Source: Spirochaetaceae bacterium (lineage in GTDB: Bacteria > Spirochaetota > Spirochaetia > Treponematales > Rectinemataceae). From it: 64,000 nucleotides of DNA. The stretch spans positions 1 through 64,000 of the forward strand of contig JANYKC010000019.1 in the NCBI GenBank assembly GCA_025358255.1, read 5' to 3'. This document shows, piece by piece, positions 28,286-37,319 of this stretch; positions within the stretch are counted from its first letter, which is position 1; each line of letters opens with the position of its first letter. The notes beneath the pieces were generated by a model. It worked only from the letters and a program-made list of their open reading frames with translations, ran no database searches and was not told where the DNA came from. A program made the position numbers and the translations under genes.

Positions 28286-29137
28286 ATGAGAGCGACCATC
28301 GTTTCCACACTGGCATTTTTCCTCAGCTTGGCGGCCCTCGCAGGGGCTGAACCCCTTGTCCACGTGATCGCCAAGGGTGAGACCATCTACGCCATCGCCC
28401 AGGAGTACAAGGTAAGCCCCGAAGCGATCCTCAAGGCCAACGGCATCGGCGACCCAACCAGGATCAAGGTGGGCCAATCCCTCTCCATCCCCCGCTACCA
28501 TACGGTGGGGAAGGGCGAGACCCTCTTCAGCATTTCCCGCCTTTACGGCATTTCCGTGGATGAGCTGAAGGCCGCCAACACCCTGGATGGCAAGGGCATC
28601 ATCATCGTGGGACAAGCCCTGGCCCTTCCATCCAAGGCCAAATTCCTCCCTGCCTCCACGACGGCAGCCTTGCCTGCGCCCCAGCCTATCCCCCTCGTTC
28701 CCAAGCCTCCCGTCGCCAAGGTGACGGAGGGGACGGACGCGGCTTTCCCGCCCCTCGTGAAGACCTCGCTCAAGACCGTGGACGCGAGCCTCAACTGGCC
28801 CTGCGCCGGCGAAGCCCGCTACCTTGGCGGGAAGATCGAAGGCATCATGATTCTCACCGAAAGGGGCATGTCGGCCAAGGCAGTCGCTGGCGGCAACGTC
28901 GTTTCGGCAGGACCTTACCGAGGTTTTGGCCAAGTGGTTTTCGTCCAGTCCAAGACGGGTTATATTTACGTCTATGCGGGCAATGACAGCCTTACGGTTG
29001 GCATGGGGGACTCCATCAAGGTCGGACAGGAAGTCGGGCATGTCGGCTTTGACGCCAAGGAAGGACGGGCTGCTGCATACTTCTTTGTATTCAGGAACGG
29101 CGAAAGCCTCGATCCGGCCAGGGCCCCGCGCGGTTGA
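28286..29137 (+). CDS. LysM-M23-like secreted protein, peptidase site lost
   Basis: From ATG 28286 the 283 residues start with a clean signal peptide (ATIVSTLAFFLSLAALAGA). Two LysM domains follow (HVIAKGETIYAIAQEYKVS and HTVGKGETLFSISRLYGIS, ~26-115) that should bind peptidoglycan. After a Pro-rich linker comes an M23-like beta domain (~175-270: GGNVVSAGPYRGFGQVVFVQ). The zinc ligands are missing: the family H-x3-D is MILTERGMS, Y-x-H is YVYAGND and the final HxH/HFE is AYFFVFRNG. As in EnvC/NlpD, this would be a non-enzymatic amidase activator; that role is inferred. An 11-codon upstream extension to 28253 would put charged residues before the signal peptide. Confidence 0.82.
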   Translation: MRATIVSTLAFFLSLAALAGAEPLVHVIAKGETIYAIAQEYKVSPEAILKANGIGDPTRIKVGQSLSIPRYHTVGKGETLFSISRLYGISVDELKAANTLDGKGIIIVGQALALPSKAKFLPASTTAALPAPQPIPLVPKPPVAKVTEGTDAAFPPLVKTSLKTVDASLNWPCAGEARYLGGKIEGIMILTERGMSAKAVAGGNVVSAGPYRGFGQVVFVQSKTGYIYVYAGNDSLTVGMGDSIKVGQEVGHVGFDAKEGRAAAYFFVFRNGESLDPARAPRG

Positions 29138-29241
29138 TAAGCCAGGTGTACTGTTTCGCGCAACGCTTCAGCGAATTCTGTCTATAATAACCAAGGTTTG
29201 GAGAAATCGTACGAATTTGTCGCTTTTTTTGGAGATATTAG

Positions 29242-29269
29242 TTGAATTCTTGAAAAAGAAGGGTAATAT
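29242..29269 (+). promoter_or_regulatory. Candidate promoter of the sigma factor gene
   Basis: TTGAAT (29242-29247) and TAATAT (29264-29269) are spaced by 16 nt in an AT-rich island (29,200-29,275) that stands out in this GC-rich sequence. A second TATAAT at 29183-29188 has no good -35. The leader to the ATG would be ~95 nt. Confidence 0.45.
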
Positions 29270-29372
29270 TCGTTTCGCGTCAGTATGTCCCCATGGGTAC
29301 GTTTGAACGGAGCACGGATGATCGCCCTCGAAGGGCCATCTCCGGGGCGGCTTTAGAAAAAGGTAGGACACG

Positions 29373-30386
29373 ATGAGTGACGGCGCTTTTTCGAAACCGG
29401 TCCAGCAGAAAAAGAAACGAGTCAAGGCTCCGATTCCCGCTTCCAGACGCAAGAAGCTCAAGCACGCGAAAGAGACGGATCCTCTCGCCCTCTACCTCAA
29501 GCAGATATCCCGCTTCCCCCTCCTGACCGGGGAGGAAGAGCTGCAGATCGGGGAGAAGATCCAGCGCGACCGCGCCAAGATCAATGTCCTCCAGGCATCC
29601 TTCGAGGCCGGCGAGATCACCGAAGAGCTGTATCGCATGGACCGCCTGTCTTCGGACCGTGAGCTCATCGCGACCAAGAACCGCATGATCTCCTCGAATC
29701 TCCGCCTCGTCGTCTCGATCGCCAAGAACTACCAGCATCGCGGCCTGACCCTCCTCGACCTCATCGACGAGGGGAACATCGGCCTCATCGAGGCGGTTGA
29801 GCGATTCGATTACACGCGGGGATGCCGCTTCTCGACCTACGGGACCTGGTGGATCAGGCAGGCGATCATCAAGAGCCTTGCGGACAAGGGCCGCGTGATC
29901 CGCATCCCCATCCACATGCTCAACACGATCAAGAAATGCTATTTCGTGGCCAAGCAGCTGACCCAGGAGCTCGGTCGCGATCCCAACCCCGATGAGCTCG
30001 CCGACAAGCTCGGGATGGACGCGAAGAAGGTCAAGGAGATCATGAAGCTCTCCCAGGAGACTGCCAGCCTGGATACCACCGTGGACGAGGACAACGTCAC
30101 CCACCTCTCCGACCTCATCAAGGACGAGAATGTGGCCGAGCCCTTCGAGGAGGTATTCTCGATGGCCCTCCAGGACACGCTCGCCAGCGTCCTCAAGAAC
30201 CTCTCCCAGCGCGAGATCACGATCATCCAGCTCCGCTATGGCCTCAACGGCGAAGGTCCCCGCACCCTCGAGGAGACCGGAAAGCTCCTTGGCATTACCC
30301 GCGAACGCGTGCGCCAGATCCAGGAAAAGGCCATCCAGAAGCTCAGGGAGCTCCAGGAGCTGGCGGAGTACCAAGGAAGCGCCTAG
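29373..30386 (+). CDS. Group 2 sigma-70-family factor (RpoS/RpoD-like)
   Basis: 337 residues containing regions 1.2 to 4.2 without the long region 1.1 or the non-conserved insert of a primary RpoD. Region 1.2 is DPLALYLKQISRFPLLTGEE. Regions 2.1-2.4 run through RLVVSIAKNYQHRGLTLLDL, EGNIGLIEAVERFDYTRG and FSTYGTWWIRQAI. Region 3 contains RIPIHMLNTIKKC, and the 4.2 helix-turn-helix is TLEETGKLLGITRERVRQIQ. The basic N-terminus (KKKRVKAPIPASRRKKLKH) is specific to this protein. ATG 29373 has AAAGGTAGG upstream. An intrinsic terminator closes the gene at 30439-30464. It is probably an alternative housekeeping-like or stress sigma; its regulon is unknown. Confidence 0.93.
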   Translation: MSDGAFSKPVQQKKKRVKAPIPASRRKKLKHAKETDPLALYLKQISRFPLLTGEEELQIGEKIQRDRAKINVLQASFEAGEITEELYRMDRLSSDRELIATKNRMISSNLRLVVSIAKNYQHRGLTLLDLIDEGNIGLIEAVERFDYTRGCRFSTYGTWWIRQAIIKSLADKGRVIRIPIHMLNTIKKCYFVAKQLTQELGRDPNPDELADKLGMDAKKVKEIMKLSQETASLDTTVDEDNVTHLSDLIKDENVAEPFEEVFSMALQDTLASVLKNLSQREITIIQLRYGLNGEGPRTLEETGKLLGITRERVRQIQEKAIQKLRELQELAEYQGSA

Positions 30387-30438
30387 GACTTGGGGTTGCC
30401 AGAGGCTTGGATGTCCATCAAGTTCGCCCATGAGAGAT

Positions 30439-30464
30439 AGACCGCCATCAAGGCGGTCTTTTTT
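30439..30464 (+). terminator. Intrinsic terminator after the sigma factor gene
   Basis: GACCGCC (30440-30446) pairs with GGCGGTC (30452-30458) around a 5-nt loop, an A-T pair extends the stem, and six T follow (30459-30464). It lies 53 nt after the stop codon. Confidence 0.85.
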
Positions 30465-30618
30465 ATGCCCGAACGGCAGCTCCCTGGTCCCCAAAGGTCC
30501 CGCGTCAAGAGGCTGACGCCGGGTATAGGTGGGCTTCCCGGCAGGCGTTGGCCGATCCCCGCGGCGGCCATGCGGCGGCCCCGGCCAGCGCGCCGGCAAT
30601 GACGCATGGACGTGACGG

Positions 30619-30650
30619 AAAAAAAGGAGCCGTCCCCTGTGGACGGCTCC
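30619..30650 (-). terminator. Intrinsic terminator after the ankyrin lipoprotein gene
   Basis: GGAGCCGTCC (30626-30635) and GGACGGCTCC (30641-30650) form a perfect 10-bp stem with a 5-nt loop. On the minus strand the stem is followed by seven T (30625-30619). CTTTT on the other side could make it work in both directions. Confidence 0.88.
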
Positions 30651-30672
30651 CTTTTCCAATTGCTTGTTTCGA

Positions 30673-33606
30673 CTAACGCAGCTTTGCGGCGACCTCCGCG
30701 AAGCCGCGAGTTTCCGCGATGTCGGCGGCCGTCTCTCCAAGTATGGTTCTCAAGGACTTGTCCACGCCCGCCTGGAGGAGCCAGGTGACGGCCTCGGCTT
30801 TCCCGGCCTGGGCCGCGTAGTGGAGGGGGCTGTTCCCGAGGGGATCCACGGACTTGATGCGGTTGCCGCCGAGCAGCGCCTTGAGCGCTTCCGGACCCAG
30901 GGCCACGGCCAGGGACAAGGGCGTGGCGCCGTCCCGGTTGCGGGAGAAGAGGTCGGCGCCGGCCGCGGCGAGCTTGGCAGCGACTGCGATGTTGCCGCTG
31001 CGGAGGGCCGCGAGGAGGGCCGTATCCGAGTTGCGGTCCCTGGCGTCGAGGGCGGCGCCCTTGGCGAGCGCGAGCTCGATGACTTCCACGGAAGGCTTTT
31101 CGTCCACGAGGACCCTGAGGGGCATCTCTCCGTTCGCGTCTGCCAGGTTTATGTTGGCGGGGGAAAGCACGACATCAAGGACCGTAAGGCCCCGCCTTGC
31201 CGCAAGGGTCAGCGGAGACTGGCCTTCCACGTTCACCGCAAGGATGGAGGCTCCGGCCGCCACGAGGAAGCGCGCGGTCTCGAATTCGCCGCTGTCCAGC
31301 GCCGCGGCAAGGGGACTCATGCCTGCGAGGTCCCGGGCGTCGATCTCCGCTCCTGCGCCGGCGAGCGCCTTGGCGACCTCGATCGACCCGGTCTTGGCGG
31401 CCGTGAAAAGGGCGGTCGCTCCCTGGTTGTCGCGGGCCTGGACGAGGGACCCGCGGTCGATGAGGGTACGGAGGGCCTGGAGGTCGCGTTTTCGTGCCGC
31501 CTGGTGAAGGGGGCTTTCCCCAGAGAGGTTGCGGGCGTTCGGGTCCGCGCCATTGGCGAAGAGGTCGGGGATGCAGTCGCGCGCGCTCCAGAGCACCGCG
31601 ACGTGGAGGGCTGTGTCGCCCATCGCGTCGCGCGAGGCCAGGGAAGCGCCTGCCTTGAGGAGGGCCCGGACGGAGGCGGCGGCATTCGCCTTGACGGCCG
31701 CGGCCAGGGGACTGCCGCCATCGGTGTTCTTCACGTTGGGATCGGCCCCTTTCTGGTCAAGGAAGTCGATCGCGGCGACCAGGTTGAGCCGGGCCGCGTG
31801 ATGGAGGGGCGTGTCGCCGTAGGCGTCGCGGGCTGCTATGGTCTGGGAGTTGAAGAGCCAGTCTATCGGCCCTCCCGCCATGGTCAGCGCGATGGACAAG
31901 GGCGTTTCACCCTTGACGTTGGAGGAGAAAATGTCTGCCTTGACCGCAAGGAGGGCTTCACCCTGCGGGCGAAGGTTGCGGCGCACGGCGAAGTGGAGGG
32001 GCGAGTCTCCCGCGTTGTTGCGGGCGTTCGCGTCGCCGCCCTTGGAGGCGATGAGCGCGATGGCATCCGCGGGCGCCTGGAGGACGACGGCGATATGGAG
32101 GGGGGTGTTGCCAAGGTTGTCACGGCTCACGACATTGGCCTTGGTGATGATGGCGCCCAGCGAGGCCGTGCCGTCGGATTTCGCGGCGGAAGGGTCAGGG
32201 GAGGAGGTGACGGCGGCGCCTGTCGTGGAGCTGTTGCTCGCCGGCGCGCCGCCGGCCAAGGCGATGGCCACCGAGAGCGGCGTGTCGCCGCGGCCGTTGG
32301 CCAGGAATATGTCGGCGCCTTTCCCGAGGAGGACCGGCGTGTATTCGAGCCGGCCTGCGCGGAGGGCGATGTGGAGGGCCGTGTCGCCTGCCGCGTTCGC
32401 CGCGTTCACCGGCGAACCGGAGGCAAGGAGTTTTTCGACAAGGGCGACCGAGTAGCCCACCTGCACGGCCACGTGGAGGGGAATGTTGCCGTTCCTGTCC
32501 TTGAGCGACGGATCGGCACCGTGCTGGAGGAGGAGTGCCACGCAGGCATCGCGCCCTGCCTCGGGGAGGGCGATGTGGAGGGGGGTATTGTCGAAGCCGT
32601 CGCGGACATTGGGATCGGCCCCTCCCTTGAGGAGGAGGTCCGTTCCCTCAAGCCAGCCACCCCGCACCGCTTCGTGGAGGGGTGAGGATCCGGCGGCGTT
32701 GCGGGCATTCGGGTTGGCTTTCCGGGTCAGGAGGAAGTCGACGAAACCGCGTTGCTTGGCGGCGGTCGCCTCATGGAGGGGCGTGTTGCCGTCCTCGAAG
32801 CGGAGGGTCCCGTAATTGAGGGCACGGACCGCCTGGGCGAACCATCCGAATTCGGGGAAGGAAGGCGAGGGTCCTCTCTGGATGAGGAGCTCGGCGATGC
32901 GGGCGCTTTCGGTCCTGTCGGGATGCAGCAGGGCCAGGTCGACACTCAGGCGACCGGCCTTGTTGCGCGCGGCGGGGTCCGCGCCTAGGTCGAGAAGGCG
33001 CTTGACCGCGTCCTCGAGGAGGCCGTCGGCGGCCAGGTGGAGGACGGTGGTGCCGTCGCCCGCTTTTTGGCCCACGGTCTTGGCCGTGAATACCGCGTTG
33101 AACACCTCGCCCCCCTTCGTGAGGGCGGCCAAGGCTACGCTGGACCCGCTCGAGTCAGTGGAGAAAAGGGATGCTCCACGATCGGCCAGGATGCGGGCCG
33201 GGCCGGCTTTTCCCTCGTCGACGGCGAGCCGGAGGGGCGTCCTGCCCTTGGAATCGGCGGCTTCGAGCCTTGCGCCGAGGGCCGAAAGGAGATCGACAAC
33301 GTCGGCGGCGCCCTGCTGGACCGCGCGATGGAGGGGATAATAGCCTTCCGAATCGGGAGCGTCCAGGAGTTCACGGTTCTTGAAGAAGTCCTTGATCCCC
33401 GCCGCGTCCTTCGCGCTGATCATCGCAGAAAGGTCGGGTTTTTTCGGTTCCGGCGGCGGTTGGACGGCTACCGGCGCCGGAGGTGGCGCGGGCTTGGGCA
33501 CTCCGCCGCAGGAAACGATGGCAAGGCTTGAAAGGATGAGGGCCGCGGCGAATGCCGCCGCCATGAATGCCCGGGAAAGCTGGAACCTGATCGAGCGAGG
33601 TCGCAT
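30673..33606 (-). CDS. Ankyrin-repeat lipoprotein
   Basis: 977 residues. The N-terminus is a lipoprotein signal (AAFAAALILSSLAIVSCGG) with the acylated Cys in a lipobox close to LxxC. A Pro-rich tether (PKPAPPPAPVAVQPPPEPKK) follows. The rest, ~65-975, is ankyrin repeats of ~33 residues (GNTPLHIAL, GDTALHVAV, GESPLHQAA and the like), some 25-27 copies. A less conserved stretch near 465-500 carries Ser/Thr-rich sequence. Such a long solenoid fixed to a membrane is likely a protein-binding scaffold facing the periplasm or the surface; no partner is evident. ATG 33606 has AGGAGGG upstream. The neighbours are unrelated, and it appears monocistronic with its own terminator. Confidence 0.92.
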   Translation of the reverse strand: MRPRSIRFQLSRAFMAAAFAAALILSSLAIVSCGGVPKPAPPPAPVAVQPPPEPKKPDLSAMISAKDAAGIKDFFKNRELLDAPDSEGYYPLHRAVQQGAADVVDLLSALGARLEAADSKGRTPLRLAVDEGKAGPARILADRGASLFSTDSSGSSVALAALTKGGEVFNAVFTAKTVGQKAGDGTTVLHLAADGLLEDAVKRLLDLGADPAARNKAGRLSVDLALLHPDRTESARIAELLIQRGPSPSFPEFGWFAQAVRALNYGTLRFEDGNTPLHEATAAKQRGFVDFLLTRKANPNARNAAGSSPLHEAVRGGWLEGTDLLLKGGADPNVRDGFDNTPLHIALPEAGRDACVALLLQHGADPSLKDRNGNIPLHVAVQVGYSVALVEKLLASGSPVNAANAAGDTALHIALRAGRLEYTPVLLGKGADIFLANGRGDTPLSVAIALAGGAPASNSSTTGAAVTSSPDPSAAKSDGTASLGAIITKANVVSRDNLGNTPLHIAVVLQAPADAIALIASKGGDANARNNAGDSPLHFAVRRNLRPQGEALLAVKADIFSSNVKGETPLSIALTMAGGPIDWLFNSQTIAARDAYGDTPLHHAARLNLVAAIDFLDQKGADPNVKNTDGGSPLAAAVKANAAASVRALLKAGASLASRDAMGDTALHVAVLWSARDCIPDLFANGADPNARNLSGESPLHQAARKRDLQALRTLIDRGSLVQARDNQGATALFTAAKTGSIEVAKALAGAGAEIDARDLAGMSPLAAALDSGEFETARFLVAAGASILAVNVEGQSPLTLAARRGLTVLDVVLSPANINLADANGEMPLRVLVDEKPSVEVIELALAKGAALDARDRNSDTALLAALRSGNIAVAAKLAAAGADLFSRNRDGATPLSLAVALGPEALKALLGGNRIKSVDPLGNSPLHYAAQAGKAEAVTWLLQAGVDKSLRTILGETAADIAETRGFAEVAAKLR

Positions 33607-33729
33607 GGACCCTCCTGTTCACGTCCCCATGCTGCCACACCGAAATGTCGCAGGATGAGTTGGCTGTCTCTACAAAGGTCGGAAAAAATGGCCCTGTACT
33701 ACACCGTAGAAATTATTCTATTCTACCGT

Positions 33730-34710
33730 ATGCGTATAGGCTCCTTCGTCCCTCGCGGTGGCATATGGTCAAATCGCCTTGAAACCCTCGCCGCGCGCCA
33801 TCCGGACCATGATTTCATCCTCGATTCGGCGAGCGCCGAGGCCCAGCTGGGAGATCTTGACGCGATAGTCGCGAATCGCCTCTCCGACGAGTCGTGGCGG
33901 CGCGCCACCCGTCTCAAGGCGGTCTTTGCGCCCTTGGCCGGCGTCAACCACCTACCGACTGCCCTTTTCCTCGAAAGGGGCGTCCGCGTGTTCAATGCCC
34001 ACGGCAATGCCCGCCAGGTTGCGGAACGGGCACTCGCCATGACCCTCGCTTTCTACGGGCGGGTCATCGAGTACCATGAGGACCTCCGCGTGGAAAAATG
34101 GCATGGATTCTGGGTGGGACGGGGGGCTGAGGACAATTGGTCCTCCTTGTACGGCCGCAAGGTGGCCATTTTCGGTGCCGGTGCGATCGGCACAGCCCTT
34201 GCCCATCTCCTGGCGGCCTTCGACTGCCAGGTCACCGCCTATCGCCGTCGTCCGGCGGCGGCGCTCCCTCCCGATTTCCACCGTGTGGAGACCGATCTTG
34301 GCAAGGCGGTCGCGGACAATGAGCTGCTTTTCCTCGCCCTGCCCCTGACTCCCGCGACAAAAGGCCTCTTTTCCCGGGAAGTCCTGCAATCGGCCCGCGG
34401 GAAGTTCCTGGTCAATGTGGGGCGGGGGGAAGTCGTGGACGAGGAAGGACTCTATCTCGCGCTCAAGGACGGCATCCTCTCCGGCGCCGCCATCGACACC
34501 TGGTACTCCTACCCTTCGTCCGGCGCAGATCACGGTGCCCCTTCGCGCTTTCCCATCCACCTCCTTCCGAATGTCGTCCTCTCACCCCATGTCGCCGGTT
34601 CGGCGCGCGAATCGGCCGAGGGCAATGTGGTCCAGACAGTCGAGAACCTCGATTCCTGGCTGGCCACGGGACATTGTGCCAGCGAGGTGAGGCTCTCGGA
34701 GCTGTATTGA
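33730..34710 (+). CDS. D-isomer-specific 2-hydroxyacid dehydrogenase
   Basis: 326 residues from ATG 33730 (MRIGSFVPRGG). NAD(H)-dependent oxidoreductase family acting on D-2-hydroxyacids. It has the Rossmann loop VAIFGAGAIGTAL (~145-157), the catalytic Arg in VNVGRGEVVDEEGL, the acidic partner in the following helix and the catalytic His in VVLSPHVAGSARE. The substrate cannot be read from sequence. The start is uncertain: 33730 fits the family N-terminus but has no clear SD. ATG 33688 (adds MALYYTVEIILFYR) follows a weak AAAGGTCGG. It is alone between a minus-strand lipoprotein gene and a convergent radical-SAM gene. Confidence 0.88.
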   Translation: MRIGSFVPRGGIWSNRLETLAARHPDHDFILDSASAEAQLGDLDAIVANRLSDESWRRATRLKAVFAPLAGVNHLPTALFLERGVRVFNAHGNARQVAERALAMTLAFYGRVIEYHEDLRVEKWHGFWVGRGAEDNWSSLYGRKVAIFGAGAIGTALAHLLAAFDCQVTAYRRRPAAALPPDFHRVETDLGKAVADNELLFLALPLTPATKGLFSREVLQSARGKFLVNVGRGEVVDEEGLYLALKDGILSGAAIDTWYSYPSSGADHGAPSRFPIHLLPNVVLSPHVAGSARESAEGNVVQTVENLDSWLATGHCASEVRLSELY

Positions 34711-34719
34711 GGGGAAGGG

Positions 34720-36537
34720 CTAGTTGAAGATGTCTTCCCCCGCTTCGATGAGCATGTGGGGGTAGTCGGCGTAGATGGTCAGGAGTTCATAGAGCCGGTC
34801 AAAGGGCATGGTTTCCCGGTCAAAGATGGCGAAGGGAAGGGTTTCGGCCAGGCGATCGGCGTTGAAGCCGCCCTTGCCCCCCAGGATCAGGCAGGTCTCA
34901 AGGTCCTGGGCTTCCTCCATGGCGCGGAAGGCCAGGGAGGGGTTCTTGGTCGCGAAGAACATCCTGGTCTGGTAGGTCGTCTGGGGGTCGAGGGAAAAAG
35001 AGCCCGAGAGGTCGTAGTAGTGCTCCGGCATGTAGAAGGCGTCGCAGAGGCGGGACACGAGCTTCTCGGAGGGGATGCGGGTCTCCGAGCGCAGCACGAT
35101 CTGGTAGAGGGTATAGGGATTGTCCCGACGGAGATCGCGCGCCGCCCTGGCAAGGCGCGACATGGACTCCGGGTCGTCCGCATCGACGAGGAAGCTTATC
35201 GAATTCGCGAGCTTGGCGGGATTAAGTCGCATCCAGTCGATGTTCTCGCCGCGACGGGCATCCACGAAAGAGCGGAAGGCCTCATCCTTGCCGCCAAAAT
35301 GCGGCGCCGGCGGCGCTGCCCATTCAACGTCGAAGCCATCCTCGAAGGCGCCGATGGCCTCAACGATGTCGTCCTCGGAAATCCAGTCCGTGGAGGTGAC
35401 CCAATATGGCGGGCCTTCCATCCGGGTGATTCCCCATTCCTTCTCGCGCTCCCGGATTTCGGTGCCGGGGAGGACGGAGAGGGGATAGACCTCGGCCTCC
35501 TGGCCGAGTCCCTGCATGCCAAGGAAATCGAAGGTCGAGATGATTTCCTCATAGCCGTCGAAGGGGAGTCCAAGGATGAGGCCGGTTTTCACGACAATGT
35601 GGCTTTTGAGCATGATGTCGGCACCGTGCTCGAAGGCCTTGCGGTCCCACCCCCGATGGATGGCCTCGAGGGCCTTGGGATTGATGCTCTGGAGGCCGAC
35701 CTCCACCGAGGCGATTCCGGCGGCCGCGTACAGTCGCCCCGTTTCCTCGGTGACGGATTCCAGCCGGAGCTCGGCATGGACCTGCATGCCGGTAGTATTG
35801 GCCTTGGCAAAGGACAGGAGGCGGTCGGCCAGGCCCTCGGTGGCCTGGAATGACGGATCCATGAGGTAGAGCTCACGGACACCCGCCTTGCCTGCCTGTT
35901 CAATGACCCGATAGGCATCATCGCGAGGGAAGCTCCTGACCTCACCGTAGTTCTTGCCATAATAGCAGTAGCCGCATTTGGCGGGGCAACCGCGCACGGT
36001 CTCGAGGTGCACCGGGCGGTCTGCCTCGAACTTGAGGCTGCCGGCCAGGTAGGGATTGGGCAACTCCATGAGGTCGACTTTCTTTTTCGCCGAATAGCGG
36101 CGTGCAAGTGGCCTCCCCCGTTTCTGGTCCTCGAGGAGTTCGCAAAACGCGAGCTCGCCCTCGCCCTCGATGAGGGAATGGAAGGGCGAGGATTCGAAGA
36201 GCTTCGTGCCCGCCACTACTTCCGGGCCGCCTGCCACGAGGCGGGTACGTGGAGAGAGCAATGCGATTGTGCGCGCGACATGGAGGCTTCGTTCGAGGTT
36301 CCACAGGTAGAGGCTGAAGCAGACGAGCTCGGGTTCTCCCTGGGCGGCGGCGGCGGCGACCGCGGCGTCCGAGCCGCGGTCGCAGACCTCGCGGTCCAGG
36401 ATTCGCCAGTCGTCACGGCCGAGGAGCCCTTGCTTTTCCGCATAGGCGGCCAGGTAACCGGCTGCGAGGCTGACATTGGCTTTGCCGCTTTCCCAAGAGG
36501 GATCCTGGACAGGCAACTGGACAAAAAGGATTTTCAT
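34720..36537 (-). CDS. B12-binding-type radical SAM protein
   Basis: 605 residues. Residues 1-130 resemble the cobalamin-binding Rossmann domain found in front of many radical-SAM enzymes (ILFVQLPVQDPSW, LVCFSLYLWNLERSLHVA, RLVAGGPEVVAG), but no DxHxxG cobalt-ligand motif is seen. The radical-SAM core has CPAKCGYCYYG (CxxxCxxC), GVRELYLMDPSFQ, ASVEVGLQSINPKAL and VKTGLILGLPFDGYEE. The last ~220 residues are unassigned. Its ATG overlaps the aat stop as ATGA, so it is translationally coupled at the end of the clpS-clpA-PAP2-aat run. The reaction is unknown. Its place in an N-degron operon makes protein or peptide modification an idea to test, nothing more. Confidence 0.85.
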   Translation of the reverse strand: MKILFVQLPVQDPSWESGKANVSLAAGYLAAYAEKQGLLGRDDWRILDREVCDRGSDAAVAAAAAQGEPELVCFSLYLWNLERSLHVARTIALLSPRTRLVAGGPEVVAGTKLFESSPFHSLIEGEGELAFCELLEDQKRGRPLARRYSAKKKVDLMELPNPYLAGSLKFEADRPVHLETVRGCPAKCGYCYYGKNYGEVRSFPRDDAYRVIEQAGKAGVRELYLMDPSFQATEGLADRLLSFAKANTTGMQVHAELRLESVTEETGRLYAAAGIASVEVGLQSINPKALEAIHRGWDRKAFEHGADIMLKSHIVVKTGLILGLPFDGYEEIISTFDFLGMQGLGQEAEVYPLSVLPGTEIREREKEWGITRMEGPPYWVTSTDWISEDDIVEAIGAFEDGFDVEWAAPPAPHFGGKDEAFRSFVDARRGENIDWMRLNPAKLANSISFLVDADDPESMSRLARAARDLRRDNPYTLYQIVLRSETRIPSEKLVSRLCDAFYMPEHYYDLSGSFSLDPQTTYQTRMFFATKNPSLAFRAMEEAQDLETCLILGGKGGFNADRLAETLPFAIFDRETMPFDRLYELLTIYADYPHMLIEAGEDIFN

Positions 36538-37319
36538 TGGCGTAGTGGTTTATCCGTCGTGGCAAACAGGCTTTTGCAGCTCTCCGAGTCGGGGAAGTCC
36601 GGAAAACAGCTGCCCCAGTTCCCTTTCCTGGTGGGAGCTCCCAAGGCTGTCTCAAGCAAGCCCAGGTAGTCTTCACGGTCGATCTTTTCAGCCCCGAGGC
36701 CAGCTAGATGGTCAGTATACACTTGACTGTCGATCAGGGTGAAGCCCTCGGCCCTCAAGGTGAGGACGAGGGGAATGAAGGCCGCCTTGGAGGCATCGCT
36801 TTCCGTGCTGAACATCGACTCGCCGAAAAAAACGGAACCCAAGGACACTCCGTAGAGTCCGCCAACGAGGATCCCGTCCCTGCGGGCCTCCGCTGAATGG
36901 GCGAAGCCGAGGCGATGAAGGGCGATGTAGGCCTCGATCATGTCCTGAGTGATCCAGGTGCCCCTTTGGCCCGGCCGGGGCGAGGCGGAGCAGGCTCGGA
37001 TGGTCGCCTCGAAATCCCTGTCGAGGCAGAGTTCGAAGGGCCGCTTTCGGAGGAGCTTGCGCATGGTGGACGAGATGTGGAGCTTTTCCGGGCGGAGCAC
37101 GAAGCGCGGATCGGGGCTCCACCACAGGAGGGGCTCGTCTTCGGAGAACCAAGGGAAAATCCCCTGGCGATAGGCGGAGAGGAGGAGGCCAGGGGAAAGG
37201 TTTCCCCCCGAGCAGACGATACCCCACTGGTCGGCGCTTCGGGGATCGGGGAAGGAAAACTCCTCCTCCGGTCCAAGGACCGGGAAGGATGGGTCGATCA
37301 CCTTCCCCTTTTTCCCCAT
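36534..37319 (-). CDS. aat: Leucyl/phenylalanyl-tRNA-protein transferase
   Basis: Transfers Leu or Phe from charged tRNA to proteins with N-terminal Lys or Arg, which makes them ClpS-ClpAP substrates. 261 residues from ATG 37319. Family marks: FPDPRSADQWGIVCSGGNLS, LLSAYRQGIFPWFSEDEPLL, WWSPDPRFVL, TWITQDMIEAYIALHRLGFA, HSAEARRDGILVGGLYGVSLG, FFGESMF and TLIDSQVYTDHLAGLGA. The ATG overlaps the PAP2 stop as TGATG, and the stop overlaps the radical-SAM ATG. An in-frame extension to 37451 is the shadow of PAP2. The neighbouring clpS-clpA on the same strand supports a joint role in the N-degron pathway. Confidence 0.97.
   Translation of the reverse strand: MGKKGKVIDPSFPVLGPEEEFSFPDPRSADQWGIVCSGGNLSPGLLLSAYRQGIFPWFSEDEPLLWWSPDPRFVLRPEKLHISSTMRKLLRKRPFELCLDRDFEATIRACSASPRPGQRGTWITQDMIEAYIALHRLGFAHSAEARRDGILVGGLYGVSLGSVFFGESMFSTESDASKAAFIPLVLTLRAEGFTLIDSQVYTDHLAGLGAEKIDREDYLGLLETALGAPTRKGNWGSCFPDFPDSESCKSLFATTDKPLRQ

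Noticed and set aside
30664-32685. Plus-strand open frame of 673 codons
   Set aside because: Antisense shadow of the ankyrin repeats; the composition is that of reversed repeat codons.
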